NCBI RefSeq assembly: GCF_030512175.1
Contig: NZ_JAULBL010000002.1
Coordinates: 804,149-868,148 of the forward strand
Origin: Paeniglutamicibacter sulfureus
GTDB taxonomy: Bacteria > Actinomycetota > Actinomycetes > Actinomycetales > Micrococcaceae
DNA length: 64,000 bases
Reading direction: 5' to 3'
Below the pieces are notes generated by a model. The model saw only the letters and a program-made list of their open reading frames with translations. It made no database searches and was not told where the DNA came from. Each line of letters begins with the position of its first letter. The first letter of the stretch is position 1. The translations under genes and the position numbers were made by a program. Of this stretch, positions 8,186 to 16,711 are shown in pieces.

Positions 8186-9664
8186 TCACCAATCCAACCG
8201 CAGGTGTCCGCCAACCTGCTCTCGCACTCGGGCTAGGGCGGCGGGGTCTGCATTCAGCTCGCTGCCCAGGTCCGGCATGTCCGTCCGCAGCGCTGCCAGC
8301 CAGGCCGGGTAGCGCTCGGGGAAGCTGCGCTTCAGCAGGTCCAGCACCAGGCCCACCGACGCAGACGCCCCGGGGGAGGCACCCAACAGTGCCGCCAAGG
8401 AACGGTCTCCGGTGAGTACGACCTCGGTGCCGAATCCGGCGATAGCCCCGGCACCATCGACACGCTTGATGACCTGGACGCGTTGCCCGGCCTTCACCAG
8501 CTTCCAGTCCTCGGCTCGCGCGTGGGGAACAAACACCCGCAGTGCCTTCAGGCGTTGTGCCGGGGTGGTGAGGATCTGTGACACCAGGTAGCGCACGAGG
8601 TCCAGGTTGGTGCGTGCGGCCGAGAGCAAGGTTGCCAGGTTTCCGCGGGTCACCGACCTGGCCAGGTCCAGCAGCCTGCCGCGCTTGAGGAAGCGCGGCG
8701 AGAACGCGCCAAACGGGCCAAACATCAGGTACTCCCGGCCGTCAAGAACCCGCAGGTCCAGGTGCGGCACGGAAATCGCGGGTTCGCCGTCGGCAGGGTG
8801 TCCGTAGACCTTGGCCCGATGCTGCTTGATGAGCTCGGCATTGTCGGTGCGCAGGAACAATCCGCTGATCGGGAATCCGCCGATGGCGGCGGTTTCGGGA
8901 AGGCGTGCGGTCTGGAGCAGCGGGAGAGTGCCGCCGCCGGCCGCGACGAAGACATACGTGGCAGTCAGCTCGCGATCGCCGTTGGCTCCCTGGGCGCGGA
9001 TCCGCCAATTTTCGGTTTCCGGGTCCCGGGAAATGCCGCGCACCCGGGTTTCCAGCTGCAGATCGACGCCAGCGGCCGTGGCATCGGCCATGAGCCGGGA
9101 GGTCAGGGAGCCGTAGTCCACATCGGTGCCCCGCATGCTGCGGGTGGCGGCAACATCATCGGTCGCCTCGCGGCCCTGGAACATCAGGGGAAGCCATTGG
9201 CGCAGGGTTTCGGGGTCATGTGTGTATTCCATGGAGTCGAACAGTCGGTGCGCGCTGAGCTCGGCATGCCTGGTGCGCAGGACCTCGGTCCATCGGCCGC
9301 GGGCAAAGCTGCAGTGGGGGACGCTGCGGATGAAGTCGGTCGGCGCACCCAGGCGTCCACGAGCCGCAAGGTGCGCCCAATATTGTGCCGAGACGAGGAA
9401 CTGTTCGTGGATGACCAAGGCATCGGCCGGATCGATGCTGCCGTCGGCCGCGGCAGGTGTGTAGTTGAATTCGCACAAGCCGGCGTGTCCGGTTCCGGCG
9501 TTGTTCCAGCCATTCGAACTCTCGGTACCGACGACCTCCAGAGCCTCAAGCACGCCTATGCGCCAGGGTTCCAGGGTGGCCAGCAGCCCGGCCGCCGTCG
9601 CCCCCATGATCCCGGCTCCAATGATGAGGACATCAAATTGATCGGTGGTTCCAGGAGTCTTCAT
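8186..9664 (-). CDS. mqo: Malate:quinone oxidoreductase
   Basis: A 492-residue FAD-dependent, membrane-associated dehydrogenase that oxidises malate to oxaloacetate and passes electrons to the quinone pool. The N-terminal Rossmann motif is DVLIIGAGIMGATAAGLL. The Mqo signatures SSNGWNNAGTGHAGLCEFNYTP (in part), FGPFGAFSPRFLK and GASPGAS are all visible. It is the last gene of a probable dehydratase-gntR-mqo operon, with gaps of about 36-39 bases. In a pathway ending at 2-oxoglutarate, extra malate-oxidising capacity would make sense. A paralogue acting on another 2-hydroxy acid cannot be excluded. Confidence 0.9.
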   Translation of the reverse strand: MKTPGTTDQFDVLIIGAGIMGATAAGLLATLEPWRIGVLEALEVVGTESSNGWNNAGTGHAGLCEFNYTPAAADGSIDPADALVIHEQFLVSAQYWAHLAARGRLGAPTDFIRSVPHCSFARGRWTEVLRTRHAELSAHRLFDSMEYTHDPETLRQWLPLMFQGREATDDVAATRSMRGTDVDYGSLTSRLMADATAAGVDLQLETRVRGISRDPETENWRIRAQGANGDRELTATYVFVAAGGGTLPLLQTARLPETAAIGGFPISGLFLRTDNAELIKQHRAKVYGHPADGEPAISVPHLDLRVLDGREYLMFGPFGAFSPRFLKRGRLLDLARSVTRGNLATLLSAARTNLDLVRYLVSQILTTPAQRLKALRVFVPHARAEDWKLVKAGQRVQVIKRVDGAGAIAGFGTEVVLTGDRSLAALLGASPGASASVGLVLDLLKRSFPERYPAWLAALRTDMPDLGSELNADPAALARVREQVGGHLRLDW

Positions 9665-9703
9665 TGGGGCTGTTTCCTTCTTACGGAGGCGGGGCCGGCC
9701 CGC

Positions 9704-10408
9704 TTAGGGAGTGGGTGTGGCAACGCCGGCTTCGACTTCGAGCCGGTGCAGCGAGTTTGCCAGGTGCACGCGCATGGCAGCGGCGGCGGCCATGGCGTTG
9801 CCCGAGGCAATGGCATGGCGGATGCCCAAATGCTCGGTCGCAACCTGCTCCAGGCGGGAGTCGGGGATGGAATCCCGTGATTTCAGGCGTTGGAGCGGCA
9901 TGGCGATCATGGCCGGACCGAGGTGTCGCACCGCATCTAGGAAATAGGGGTTGCCGCTTCCTGCCGCAACGGCGGCATGGAAGTCGAAATCGCAGCTCAT
10001 GGAACGCGAGGCATTGGTACCCGCCTTCCTGAATGCCTCGAGTGCGTCGTCGAGCGCGGATAGGGTGCCGGCGCTCGCCGTGATCGCCGCGGCCGCCGCC
10101 GCCTCGGATTCCAGACCCATCCGGAACTCGAGCAGTTGCCGGCGTTCGGCAAGGGTCCGCGGGACCCGCGCCTGCGCACCGGTCTCGGGAGGCGGGGGAG
10201 TGAGGGCAAAGCTGCCGGCACCGCGCCGCGTGTGGACTAGTCCTTCGGCCTGCAACCTGGTCAGCGCCTCGCGCACCACGGTGCGGGAGACGGCGTGCTC
10301 GGCGATCAGGGCATTCTCGCTCGGGAGCTTGTCGCCCGGGGCGATGAGTCCTGTGCTGATCTGCCCGCGCAGGTGCTCAACCAGGCCGGCCGTCAGATTG
10401 GGTTTCAT
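9704..10408 (-). CDS. GntR-family (FadR subfamily) transcriptional regulator
   Basis: A 234-residue regulator with an N-terminal winged helix (LPSENALIAEHAVSRTVVREAL, residues about 28-50) and an all-helical FCD ligand domain. The metal-site histidines are probably in FDFHAAVAAGSGNP and TEHLGIRHAI. It lies between the talarate/galactarate dehydratase and mqo genes. Two palindromes over the promoter of that operon are of the size FadR-type dimers bind, so I infer an autoregulated repressor released by an aldarate-derived ligand. Confidence 0.92.
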   Translation of the reverse strand: MKPNLTAGLVEHLRGQISTGLIAPGDKLPSENALIAEHAVSRTVVREALTRLQAEGLVHTRRGAGSFALTPPPPETGAQARVPRTLAERRQLLEFRMGLESEAAAAAAITASAGTLSALDDALEAFRKAGTNASRSMSCDFDFHAAVAAGSGNPYFLDAVRHLGPAMIAMPLQRLKSRDSIPDSRLEQVATEHLGIRHAIASGNAMAAAAAMRVHLANSLHRLEVEAGVATPTP

Positions 10409-10444
10409 AGGATGAATGCTTTCACGCGCGCCGCGGCGGGGCGA

Positions 10445-11578
10445 CTAGGCGCGGCCGAACTCGACGGTGTCGGTCGTCCAGGCGCGGGCCTGGTCGCTGA
10501 AGGTGAAGCCGAGTCCCGGGCGGTTCGGAACCAGCATGCGCCCGTCCTTGGTCTCGAGGCGCTCGTTGAACAGCGGGTCCAGCCAGTCGAAGTGCTCCAC
10601 CCAGGGTTCGCGCGGGTAGGCCGCTGCGAGGTGCAGGTGGATCTCCATGGCGAAGTGAGGTGCCAGGTCCAAGCCGGCCTGGTCGGCCAGCGTGGCCAGA
10701 CTCAGGAACTGGGTAATGCCGCCGATGCGCGGGGCGTCGGGCTGGATGATGTCGCAGGCGCGGGTGGCAATGAGGCGCTCGTGTTCGGCCACGGAGGCCA
10801 GCATCTCGCCGGTGGCAATCGGGGTGTCGAGTGCAGCGGCGAGTGCCGCGTGGCCCTCGGCGTCGTAGGCATCGAGGGGTTCCTCGATCCAGACCAGGTC
10901 GAACTCCTCGAGCTTGCGGCCCATGCGCATTGCGGTGGCGCGGTCCCACTGCTGGTTGGCGTCCACCATCATCGGCACGTCCGGGCCGATGTGCTCGCGC
11001 ACCGCGGCGACGCGGCGGAGGTCCTCGGAGGAATCGGGCAGGCCGACCTTGATCTTGATGCCGCCGATGCCTTCCTCTATTGACTGGCTGGCGCGGTCCT
11101 TGACCTCGGCAATCGAGGCGTTGAGGAAGCCGCCGGAGGTGTTGTAGGTGCGCACCGAATCGCGGTGCGAGCCGAGGAACTTGGCCAGCGGCAGGCCCGC
11201 ACGCTTGGACTTCAGGTCGTAAAGTGCGATGTCGAGGGCGGCGAGTGCCTGCGTGGCGACACCCGAGCGGCCCACCGAGGCGCCGGCCCACAAGAGCTTG
11301 GTGTAGAGCTTGGCAATGTCGTTGGGGTCCTCGCCGATCATGGTCTCGGCGACTTCCTTGGCGTGGGCGAACTGTGCCGGTCCGCCTGCACGCTTCGAGT
11401 AGGAGAAGCCCAAGCCTTCGTGGCCCTGCTCGGTCTTGATCTCGGCAAAGAGGAAGACGACCTCGGTCATGGGTTTCTGGCGCCCGGTGAAGACCTTGGC
11501 GTCCGAGATCGGGGTGGCCAGGGGCAGCCGGGCGGTGGACAGCTTGACGTGGCGAATGGCATCGGGGGTGTAGCTCAT
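10445..11578 (-). CDS. Enolase-superfamily sugar acid dehydratase, L-talarate/galactarate dehydratase-like
   Basis: A 377-residue mandelate racemase/muconate lactonizing enzyme relative. The KIKVG motif (KxK catalytic lysine), metal ligands in DANQQWD, IEEPLD and GEML, and a His in LAPHFAMEIH match the talarate/galactarate dehydratase group. That group yields 5-dehydro-4-deoxyglucarate, the substrate of KdgD in this window. The start at 11578 (MSYTP) is chosen because AGGAG lies about 12 bases upstream, and the longer in-frame start lies inside the palindromic operator region. Another acid-sugar substrate is possible; the dehydratase subgroup is likely. Confidence 0.82.
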   Translation of the reverse strand: MSYTPDAIRHVKLSTARLPLATPISDAKVFTGRQKPMTEVVFLFAEIKTEQGHEGLGFSYSKRAGGPAQFAHAKEVAETMIGEDPNDIAKLYTKLLWAGASVGRSGVATQALAALDIALYDLKSKRAGLPLAKFLGSHRDSVRTYNTSGGFLNASIAEVKDRASQSIEEGIGGIKIKVGLPDSSEDLRRVAAVREHIGPDVPMMVDANQQWDRATAMRMGRKLEEFDLVWIEEPLDAYDAEGHAALAAALDTPIATGEMLASVAEHERLIATRACDIIQPDAPRIGGITQFLSLATLADQAGLDLAPHFAMEIHLHLAAAYPREPWVEHFDWLDPLFNERLETKDGRMLVPNRPGLGFTFSDQARAWTTDTVEFGRA

Positions 11579-11628
11579 GGCGGGTCTGTGCTCCTGGGAA
11601 GGAAGTGGGGAACTGTGTCGATGAATAC

Positions 11629-11664
11629 AACTTATCGTATAAGTTGCAAACTTGTAGCACAAGT
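11629..11664 (-). promoter_or_regulatory. Two tandem palindromic operators over the dehydratase promoter
   Basis: A 17-bp palindrome AACTTAT-CGT-ATAAGTT (11629-11645) and a 15-bp palindrome ACTTGT-AGC-ACAAGT (11650-11664) have centres 20 bases apart. On the minus strand, a -35 TTGTGC (11662-11657) lies inside the second and a -10 TACGAT (11639-11634) inside the first, with a 17-base spacer. Binding would block both promoter elements. The neighbouring GntR/FadR regulator is the likely ligand. Confidence 0.78.
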
Positions 11665-11720
11665 AGTTTCGGAGAATTTTTCATCCCGGTTCCCATCCAG
11701 ACCCATGGGGAGAAAACGCC

Positions 11721-11752
11721 CGTGGCCCACCCGGAACGCCGGGTGGGCCACG
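11721..11752 (-). terminator. Terminator of the 2-hydroxyacid dehydrogenase gene
   Basis: A perfect 14-bp GC-rich stem (11721-11734 with 11739-11752) with a 4-base loop. On the minus strand it is followed by GGGCGTTTTC, so it looks like an intrinsic terminator 16 bases past the stop. Confidence 0.82.
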
Positions 11753-11767
11753 CGTGGAATGGGATGC

Positions 11768-12760
11768 CTACGAGACGGGAGTGACGAGCTCTCCGGATTC
11801 CACGTAGCTGCGCAGATTGTTCAGCGTCAACTCCGCCATGTCGGCGCGCGTCTCGTGCGTGCCGCTGCCCAGGTGCGGCAGCAGGACCACGTTGTCCAGG
11901 GCAAGGAGCTCTTCGGGAACGTGCGGTTCGCTGGCGAATACGTCCAGCCCTGCTCCGGCGATCCCGCCATTTTGGAGGGCCGCCACCAGTGCCGGTTCGT
12001 CCACGACGCTGCCGCGGGCAATGTTGATCAGGAAGCCCTTCGGGCCAATTGCCTCCAGCACCGTTGCATCGACCAACCCGGCAGATGCGGGGCCGCCTGC
12101 CGCCGCCACGATCAGCACGTCGGTGGCCGCGGCCAGGGCCGCTGCCGAGGGGTGGTAGGTGTAGGCACTGCCGTTGATTTCCGAGCGGTTGTGGTAGTGG
12201 ATTTCGCAACCGAAGGCCTCGAGCCGCTTGGCGATTGCCGCGCCGATGCGCCCCAGCCCCAGGATGCCCACGCGCTTGCCGCTGGCACGGGTGGCCAGCG
12301 GGAAGTTCGCGCCGGTTGCCCAGGTGCCGGCGCGCACGAAGCGCTCGGCGGCGCTCAGTGAGCGCAGGGTGTCAAGGTACAGGCCCAGTGCGGTGTCGGC
12401 GACGCAGTCGGTCAGAACGTCGGGGGTGTTGCTGATCGGGATGTTGCGTTCGGTGGCCTGGGCGACATCGGTGGCGTCGTAGCCGACTCCGAAGTTCACG
12501 ATGGCCTCCAAGTTTGGCAGGCGCTTCATGAGGTCGGTGTCGACGCCGATTTTCCCCGAGCACACGGCGACACGGATCGACTCGCCGTGTTCGGTCAGGA
12601 ATTCCTCGCGGGCGGCTCCGGGCTCGGGGAGCACCAGGGCGTCGTAGTCGTCAACGAGCGCCTTGGCGACCGTGGGGTTGACCGGGCCGACGCGCATGAT
12701 GGCGTTCCCGGATATGGGGCTGGGGTCGCGCCGCGTGATGGCGCTGGTATCTGCTGACAT
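11768..12760 (-). CDS. D-2-hydroxyacid dehydrogenase (glyoxylate/hydroxypyruvate/2-ketoacid reductase type)
   Basis: A 330-residue member of the D-isomer-specific 2-hydroxyacid dehydrogenase family. The Rossmann motif GILGLGRIGAAIA is followed by HNRSE, where Arg favours NADP(H). The catalytic Arg (IARGSVVDE), Glu (FASEPHVPEE) and His (LPHLGSGTHE) are present. It probably interconverts a small 2-keto acid and its 2-hydroxy acid. The promoter is the fourth copy of the aldarate LysR module, tying it to sugar acid metabolism (for example tartronate semialdehyde or 2-ketoaldonate reduction). TAGGAT is followed by six bases and the ATG, so the mRNA is probably leaderless. Confidence 0.9.
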   Translation of the reverse strand: MSADTSAITRRDPSPISGNAIMRVGPVNPTVAKALVDDYDALVLPEPGAAREEFLTEHGESIRVAVCSGKIGVDTDLMKRLPNLEAIVNFGVGYDATDVAQATERNIPISNTPDVLTDCVADTALGLYLDTLRSLSAAERFVRAGTWATGANFPLATRASGKRVGILGLGRIGAAIAKRLEAFGCEIHYHNRSEINGSAYTYHPSAAALAAATDVLIVAAAGGPASAGLVDATVLEAIGPKGFLINIARGSVVDEPALVAALQNGGIAGAGLDVFASEPHVPEELLALDNVVLLPHLGSGTHETRADMAELTLNNLRSYVESGELVTPVS

Positions 12761-12766
12761 ACCTGA

Positions 12767-12821
12767 ATCCTAGGGAGACGCAAGCATGCGCGTCCAACAC
12801 GCAGAATGCATGGATCAATAC
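12767..12821 (-). promoter_or_regulatory. 2-hydroxyacid dehydrogenase promoter with LysR-type shared operator (copy 4 of 4)
   Basis: On the minus strand: GTAT-N6-ATGC (12821-12808), 10 bases, TTGGAC (12797-12792), 19 bases, TAGGAT (12772-12767), preceded by CC. Spacing is identical to the other three copies. The -10 ends six bases before the start codon at 12760, the geometry of a leaderless transcript. Confidence 0.75.
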
Positions 12822-13042
12822 CGTTGGGGCATTGGTTCCCCGTCAGCCGCGTGATGTAGCGGAAGTCACAATGCGCATCGAAAGCCGATCGGAACCAACC
12901 GTCCCAGAACCGCGAGTTCATGCGGAAGCGGACCCTTGACGGGCCTTGGTTCCGGCGTCAAGGCTATGGGGACACGACCGGCAGATCCCCTCGCATTGGT
13001 CGTTCACACTCGTCCACTTCGCTCACCGCAGAGGAAACACCG

Positions 13043-14644
13043 ATGTTTTTTTCCAGCAAGGCAACGACCCCCGTGACCCGCACCCGTCGACTCTCCATGG
13101 CCGTGGCCGCCGGCGCCCTTCTGGGCGTCACGGCACTGTCCGGCTGCTCCGTGGCCAACTCCTCGGGGGCCGCGGGTTCCTCGGGAGCCGGCGCACCGGC
13201 GGCCGGTGACACCCTGCGCGTGGTCCTGCAGCAGGAGCCCCCGACGCTGGAGGCCTGCGAATCGAACCTCACCAGCACCGGCGTCGTGGTGCGTTCGACC
13301 ATCACCGAACCGCTGATCGAACGCAACCCCACCACCGGTGAGCTTGAGCCCAAGCTGGCCACCGAATGGACCAGCACGGACGACACCATCTGGACCCTGA
13401 AGCTGCGTGAAGGCGTGAAGTTCCACGACGGATCCGAATTCACCGCCGAGGACGCCGCGGCAACCATTGACCGAGCCGTCAACGGCAAGCTCGGCTGCAA
13501 CGTCGAGGGCTACGTCTTTGGCGACGACGACCTGAAGGTCAAGGTCGTCGACGACACTACCCTGACGGTCACCGCCCCGAAGGCCGACCCCATCCTGCCG
13601 CTTCGCCTCTCCTTCCTGGAGGTCGTGCCCGCCGAGACCTCCACCACCGAAAAGGTGCGCGAACCGATCGGCACCGGCCCCTACAAGCTCGACAAGTGGG
13701 ACGCCGGCCAGAGCATCAATGCTTCGGCTTTCGCCGACTACTGGGGCGAGGCCCCCGCCTTCCCGAAAGCCAACTACCAGTGGAGGAGCGAGGGCAGCGT
13801 CCGCGCCGCCATGATCACCTCGGGCGAGGCCGACATCGCCACCGGCCTGAGCCCGGAAGACAACATCGGGGACCTGGGCGTTTCCTACCCCAACAACGAA
13901 ACCGTAGCCCTGCGCATGCACGCCGACAAGGCGCCCTTCACCGACATCAGGGTCCGCCAGGCCGTGAACTACGCCATCGACAAGGAAGCCATCGTCGCCT
14001 CCCTCTACGGCGGACGCGACAAGGCCGCTGCCCAGCTGGTACCCGAGGGCGTCGTGGGGCACAGCGAGTCCCTCCCGGTCTGGCCGTACGATCCGGAAAA
14101 GGCCAAGGCCCTGGTCGAAGAGGCCAAGGCAGCCGGCGCTGACACCTCGGCCCAGATCAGCCTGGTCGTGCGCTCCGCACAGTTCCCGAAGATCGAGGAG
14201 CTGGGCCAGGTCATCCAGGAGCAGCTGACGCAGGCAGGACTGAACGTGAAGCTGAAGATGCTCGAGACCAGCCAGCACCTGACCTACCAGGTCCGCCCGT
14301 TCCCCACGGATGACGAGGGTGCCATCATGCTGATGACCCAGCACGGCAACCAGGCCGGCGACGCCGCCTTCACCGTCGACCAGTACATGATGACCAAGGG
14401 AGCCCAGTCCGCCTTCGGCACCCCGGAGCTCGACAAGCTCATCACCACGGCCGATGCCGCCACCGGCGAAGACCGCCAAGGCGCTTTCGAGAAGGTCTTC
14501 TCCTACCAGAACGACAACGTGGTGCAGTTCGCCCACATCGCCCACCAGACCGGCATGCTCGGCGTGGCAGGCACCGTGAGCTACGAGCCGAACTCCTCCT
14601 CGGGTGACGAACTGCGCCTGGCCGAAGTCACCAAGGGCCAGTAG
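13043..14644 (+). CDS. ABC transporter substrate-binding lipoprotein (peptide/nickel family 5)
   Basis: A 533-residue DppA/OppA-type extracytoplasmic binding protein with a lipoprotein signal (lipobox LSGC, Cys at about 35). The family-5 core includes the sequence beginning LKLREGVKFHDGSEFTAEDA. The start at 13043 is preferred over the in-frame ATG at 12920 because GAGGAAA lies just upstream and a signal peptide then begins at the N-terminus. It heads a five-gene Dpp-type operon. The substrate is not readable from sequence: peptides, nickel chelates, glycosides or opine-like compounds all use this family. Confidence 0.92.
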   Translation: MFFSSKATTPVTRTRRLSMAVAAGALLGVTALSGCSVANSSGAAGSSGAGAPAAGDTLRVVLQQEPPTLEACESNLTSTGVVVRSTITEPLIERNPTTGELEPKLATEWTSTDDTIWTLKLREGVKFHDGSEFTAEDAAATIDRAVNGKLGCNVEGYVFGDDDLKVKVVDDTTLTVTAPKADPILPLRLSFLEVVPAETSTTEKVREPIGTGPYKLDKWDAGQSINASAFADYWGEAPAFPKANYQWRSEGSVRAAMITSGEADIATGLSPEDNIGDLGVSYPNNETVALRMHADKAPFTDIRVRQAVNYAIDKEAIVASLYGGRDKAAAQLVPEGVVGHSESLPVWPYDPEKAKALVEEAKAAGADTSAQISLVVRSAQFPKIEELGQVIQEQLTQAGLNVKLKMLETSQHLTYQVRPFPTDDEGAIMLMTQHGNQAGDAAFTVDQYMMTKGAQSAFGTPELDKLITTADAATGEDRQGAFEKVFSYQNDNVVQFAHIAHQTGMLGVAGTVSYEPNSSSGDELRLAEVTKGQ

Positions 14645-14708
14645 TTCCCCTTCCAAAGCCTTCGCAAGGCATTGGCAATCAAGAATTCGACGGAAAGCAA
14701 CCTGGATA

Positions 14709-15728
14709 ATGCTCACCTATTTGCGTAAACGGATTATCTCCTCCGCACTGCCGCTGGTGGTTGTGGTGGTGGGTGTCTTCGCCCTGGCCCGGATGACCGG
14801 AAACCCGGCAAGCCTCTACCTGCCACTGAACGCCACCGACGCGATTCGCGCGGACTTCATTGCCAAGAACGGCCTGGACCAACCCGTCCTTCTCCAGATG
14901 GCCGACTACTTCGGTGGTCTCTTGCGATTGGATTTTGGAACCTCGCTGCGTACCGGGGAGGATGCCGCAGCCATGGCGCTGCGCGCCTTCCCGGCCACGC
15001 TGCAACTTGCCGCGATGACCATGGTGATCGCCATCGTGTTGGCGATCATCGTGGGCTCCGCGGCCGCCCTGAAGCCCAACGGGGTGCTGGACCGCTTCGC
15101 GTCCTTCGTCTCCATGGCCGCCGCTTCGATCCCCGACTTCTGGCTGGCCATCGTGGGCATCTGGGTCTTCGCCATCTACTTGGGCTGGCTGCCCACCTCC
15201 GGCGTCATGGGCGCCGCCGCCTGGGTGCTGCCCGTGGCGACCCTGGTGATGAGGCCCTTCGGGGCGCTCGTGCAGGTGATCCGCGGAGCCATGGTCACCT
15301 CCCTCTCCGAGCCCTACATCAAACTCGCCCGCTCCAAGGGCGCCACCGAATACCGGGTGGTGACCGGCCACGCCCTGCGCAACGCCGCGGCCCCGGCACT
15401 GACCGTGGCCGGGGACCTCACGGTCGGGCTGATCAATGGGGCCGTGGTGGTCGAGACCATCTTCGGCTGGCCGGGCATCGGCAAGCTGATGATCGACTCG
15501 ATCCTGCAGCGCGACTTCGCCGTCCTCCAGGCCTGCGTGCTGCTCACGGCCCTGGCGATCTTCGTGCTCAACATCGTGATCGATGTGGGCTACGCGCTGC
15601 TGGACCCGCGGGTCCGTCCCACCGCGGGGGCCAGGGCACGGCGCAAGGCACGGGACCTCACTCCCGGGCCCGATTCCACCACCCCCAGTGAAACCAACGT
15701 CCCTGCCGCCGCCGGCGCGAACGTCTAG
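14709..15728 (+). CDS. ABC transporter permease (DppB-like)
   Basis: A 339-residue inner-membrane permease with about six helices and the BPD_transp_1 domain. The EAA-type loop is seen around AMVTSLSEPYIKLARSKGATE. It is 64 bases after the binding protein gene. The start at 14709 (MLTYLRKRI) gives the canonical N-terminus of the DppB family. It forms a heterodimer with the next gene. Confidence 0.92.
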   Translation: MLTYLRKRIISSALPLVVVVVGVFALARMTGNPASLYLPLNATDAIRADFIAKNGLDQPVLLQMADYFGGLLRLDFGTSLRTGEDAAAMALRAFPATLQLAAMTMVIAIVLAIIVGSAAALKPNGVLDRFASFVSMAAASIPDFWLAIVGIWVFAIYLGWLPTSGVMGAAAWVLPVATLVMRPFGALVQVIRGAMVTSLSEPYIKLARSKGATEYRVVTGHALRNAAAPALTVAGDLTVGLINGAVVVETIFGWPGIGKLMIDSILQRDFAVLQACVLLTALAIFVLNIVIDVGYALLDPRVRPTAGARARRKARDLTPGPDSTTPSETNVPAAAGANV

Positions 15729-15736
15729 GAAAGACC

Positions 15737-16711
15737 ATGACACAGACACTGAATGCGCCCAAGCTGCGCGACCGCGGGCCCCGGCCCAAGAAGGCACGGC
15801 TCGGTGGTCCGAGCATGTTCCGGATGCTGCTGCGCGACAAGTTCGCCTCCGTCGGAGCGGTGGTTCTGGGCCTCGTGGTCCTGGTGGCCATCTTCGGCCC
15901 CGCGCTCATGGGCGAACTGGCCACCAAGCAAAACCTGATGTTCATGAACAAGGCGCCCTTCGACCCGGCCAACGGGTGGGCCTACGTGCTGGGCTCCGAC
16001 TCCCTGGGCCGTTCGGTGCTCGCCCGCCTGGTCGTTGCCACCCGCACGACCCTCATGGTCGCGGTCCCCGCGGTCCTGGTGGCCCTGCTCATCGGCTCCC
16101 TCTGGGGCGTCTGGGCCGGCTTCCACCGCGGGCGGCGCGAGAACATCTCGATGCGCATCGCCGACATCATCATGTCCTTCCCCTCCCTGCTGCTGGCCGT
16201 CGTGGTCCTCTACGTCTTCAGCCCCTCGGTTGCGAACATCGTGCTGATCCTGGCCGTGACCCGCATCCCGATCTACATGCGCACCGCGCGGGCTGAATCC
16301 GCCGAACTGCAGTCGCGCACCTTCGTGGACGCTGCACGCACCTTTGGCACCAAGCCCAACTCCATCATCGCCATGCACGTGATCCCGGTGGTCACCCCGA
16401 CCCTGCTGACCCTGGCCACGCTGGAATTCTGCTACGTCATGCTCGCCGAATCCTCGCTGTCCTTCCTGGGCATCGGTATCCAGCCGCCCGACGTGAGCTG
16501 GGGGCTGATGGTGGCCCAGGGGCGCCAATACCTGCAGACCGCCTGGTGGCTCTCGATCCTTCCCGGCCTGGCCATTGTCATCACCGCGATCGCCGCGAAC
16601 CTGTTGGCGGCCTGGCTGCGCATCGCCACCGACCCGGCCCAGCGCTGGCGCCTGACCCTCGAACGTCCGGCCAAAAAGGCCCTGAAGACCGCAGCCAAGG
16701 AGGCAAAGTGA
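15737..16711 (+). CDS. ABC transporter permease (DppC-like)
   Basis: A 324-residue second permease with the typical DppC start (basic N-terminus, first helix, GSDSLGRSVLARLV) and BPD_transp_1 domain. It starts 8 bases after the preceding stop. Its TGA overlaps the next gene's ATG by one base, so the operon is translationally coupled. Confidence 0.92.
   Translation: MTQTLNAPKLRDRGPRPKKARLGGPSMFRMLLRDKFASVGAVVLGLVVLVAIFGPALMGELATKQNLMFMNKAPFDPANGWAYVLGSDSLGRSVLARLVVATRTTLMVAVPAVLVALLIGSLWGVWAGFHRGRRENISMRIADIIMSFPSLLLAVVVLYVFSPSVANIVLILAVTRIPIYMRTARAESAELQSRTFVDAARTFGTKPNSIIAMHVIPVVTPTLLTLATLEFCYVMLAESSLSFLGIGIQPPDVSWGLMVAQGRQYLQTAWWLSILPGLAIVITAIAANLLAAWLRIATDPAQRWRLTLERPAKKALKTAAKEAK

Noticed and set aside
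13004-14716. Minus-strand open frame of 570 codons opposite the first ABC binding protein
   Set aside because: It is antisense to a clear lipoprotein with signal peptide and family-5 motifs, and no family resemblance was seen in the complement.
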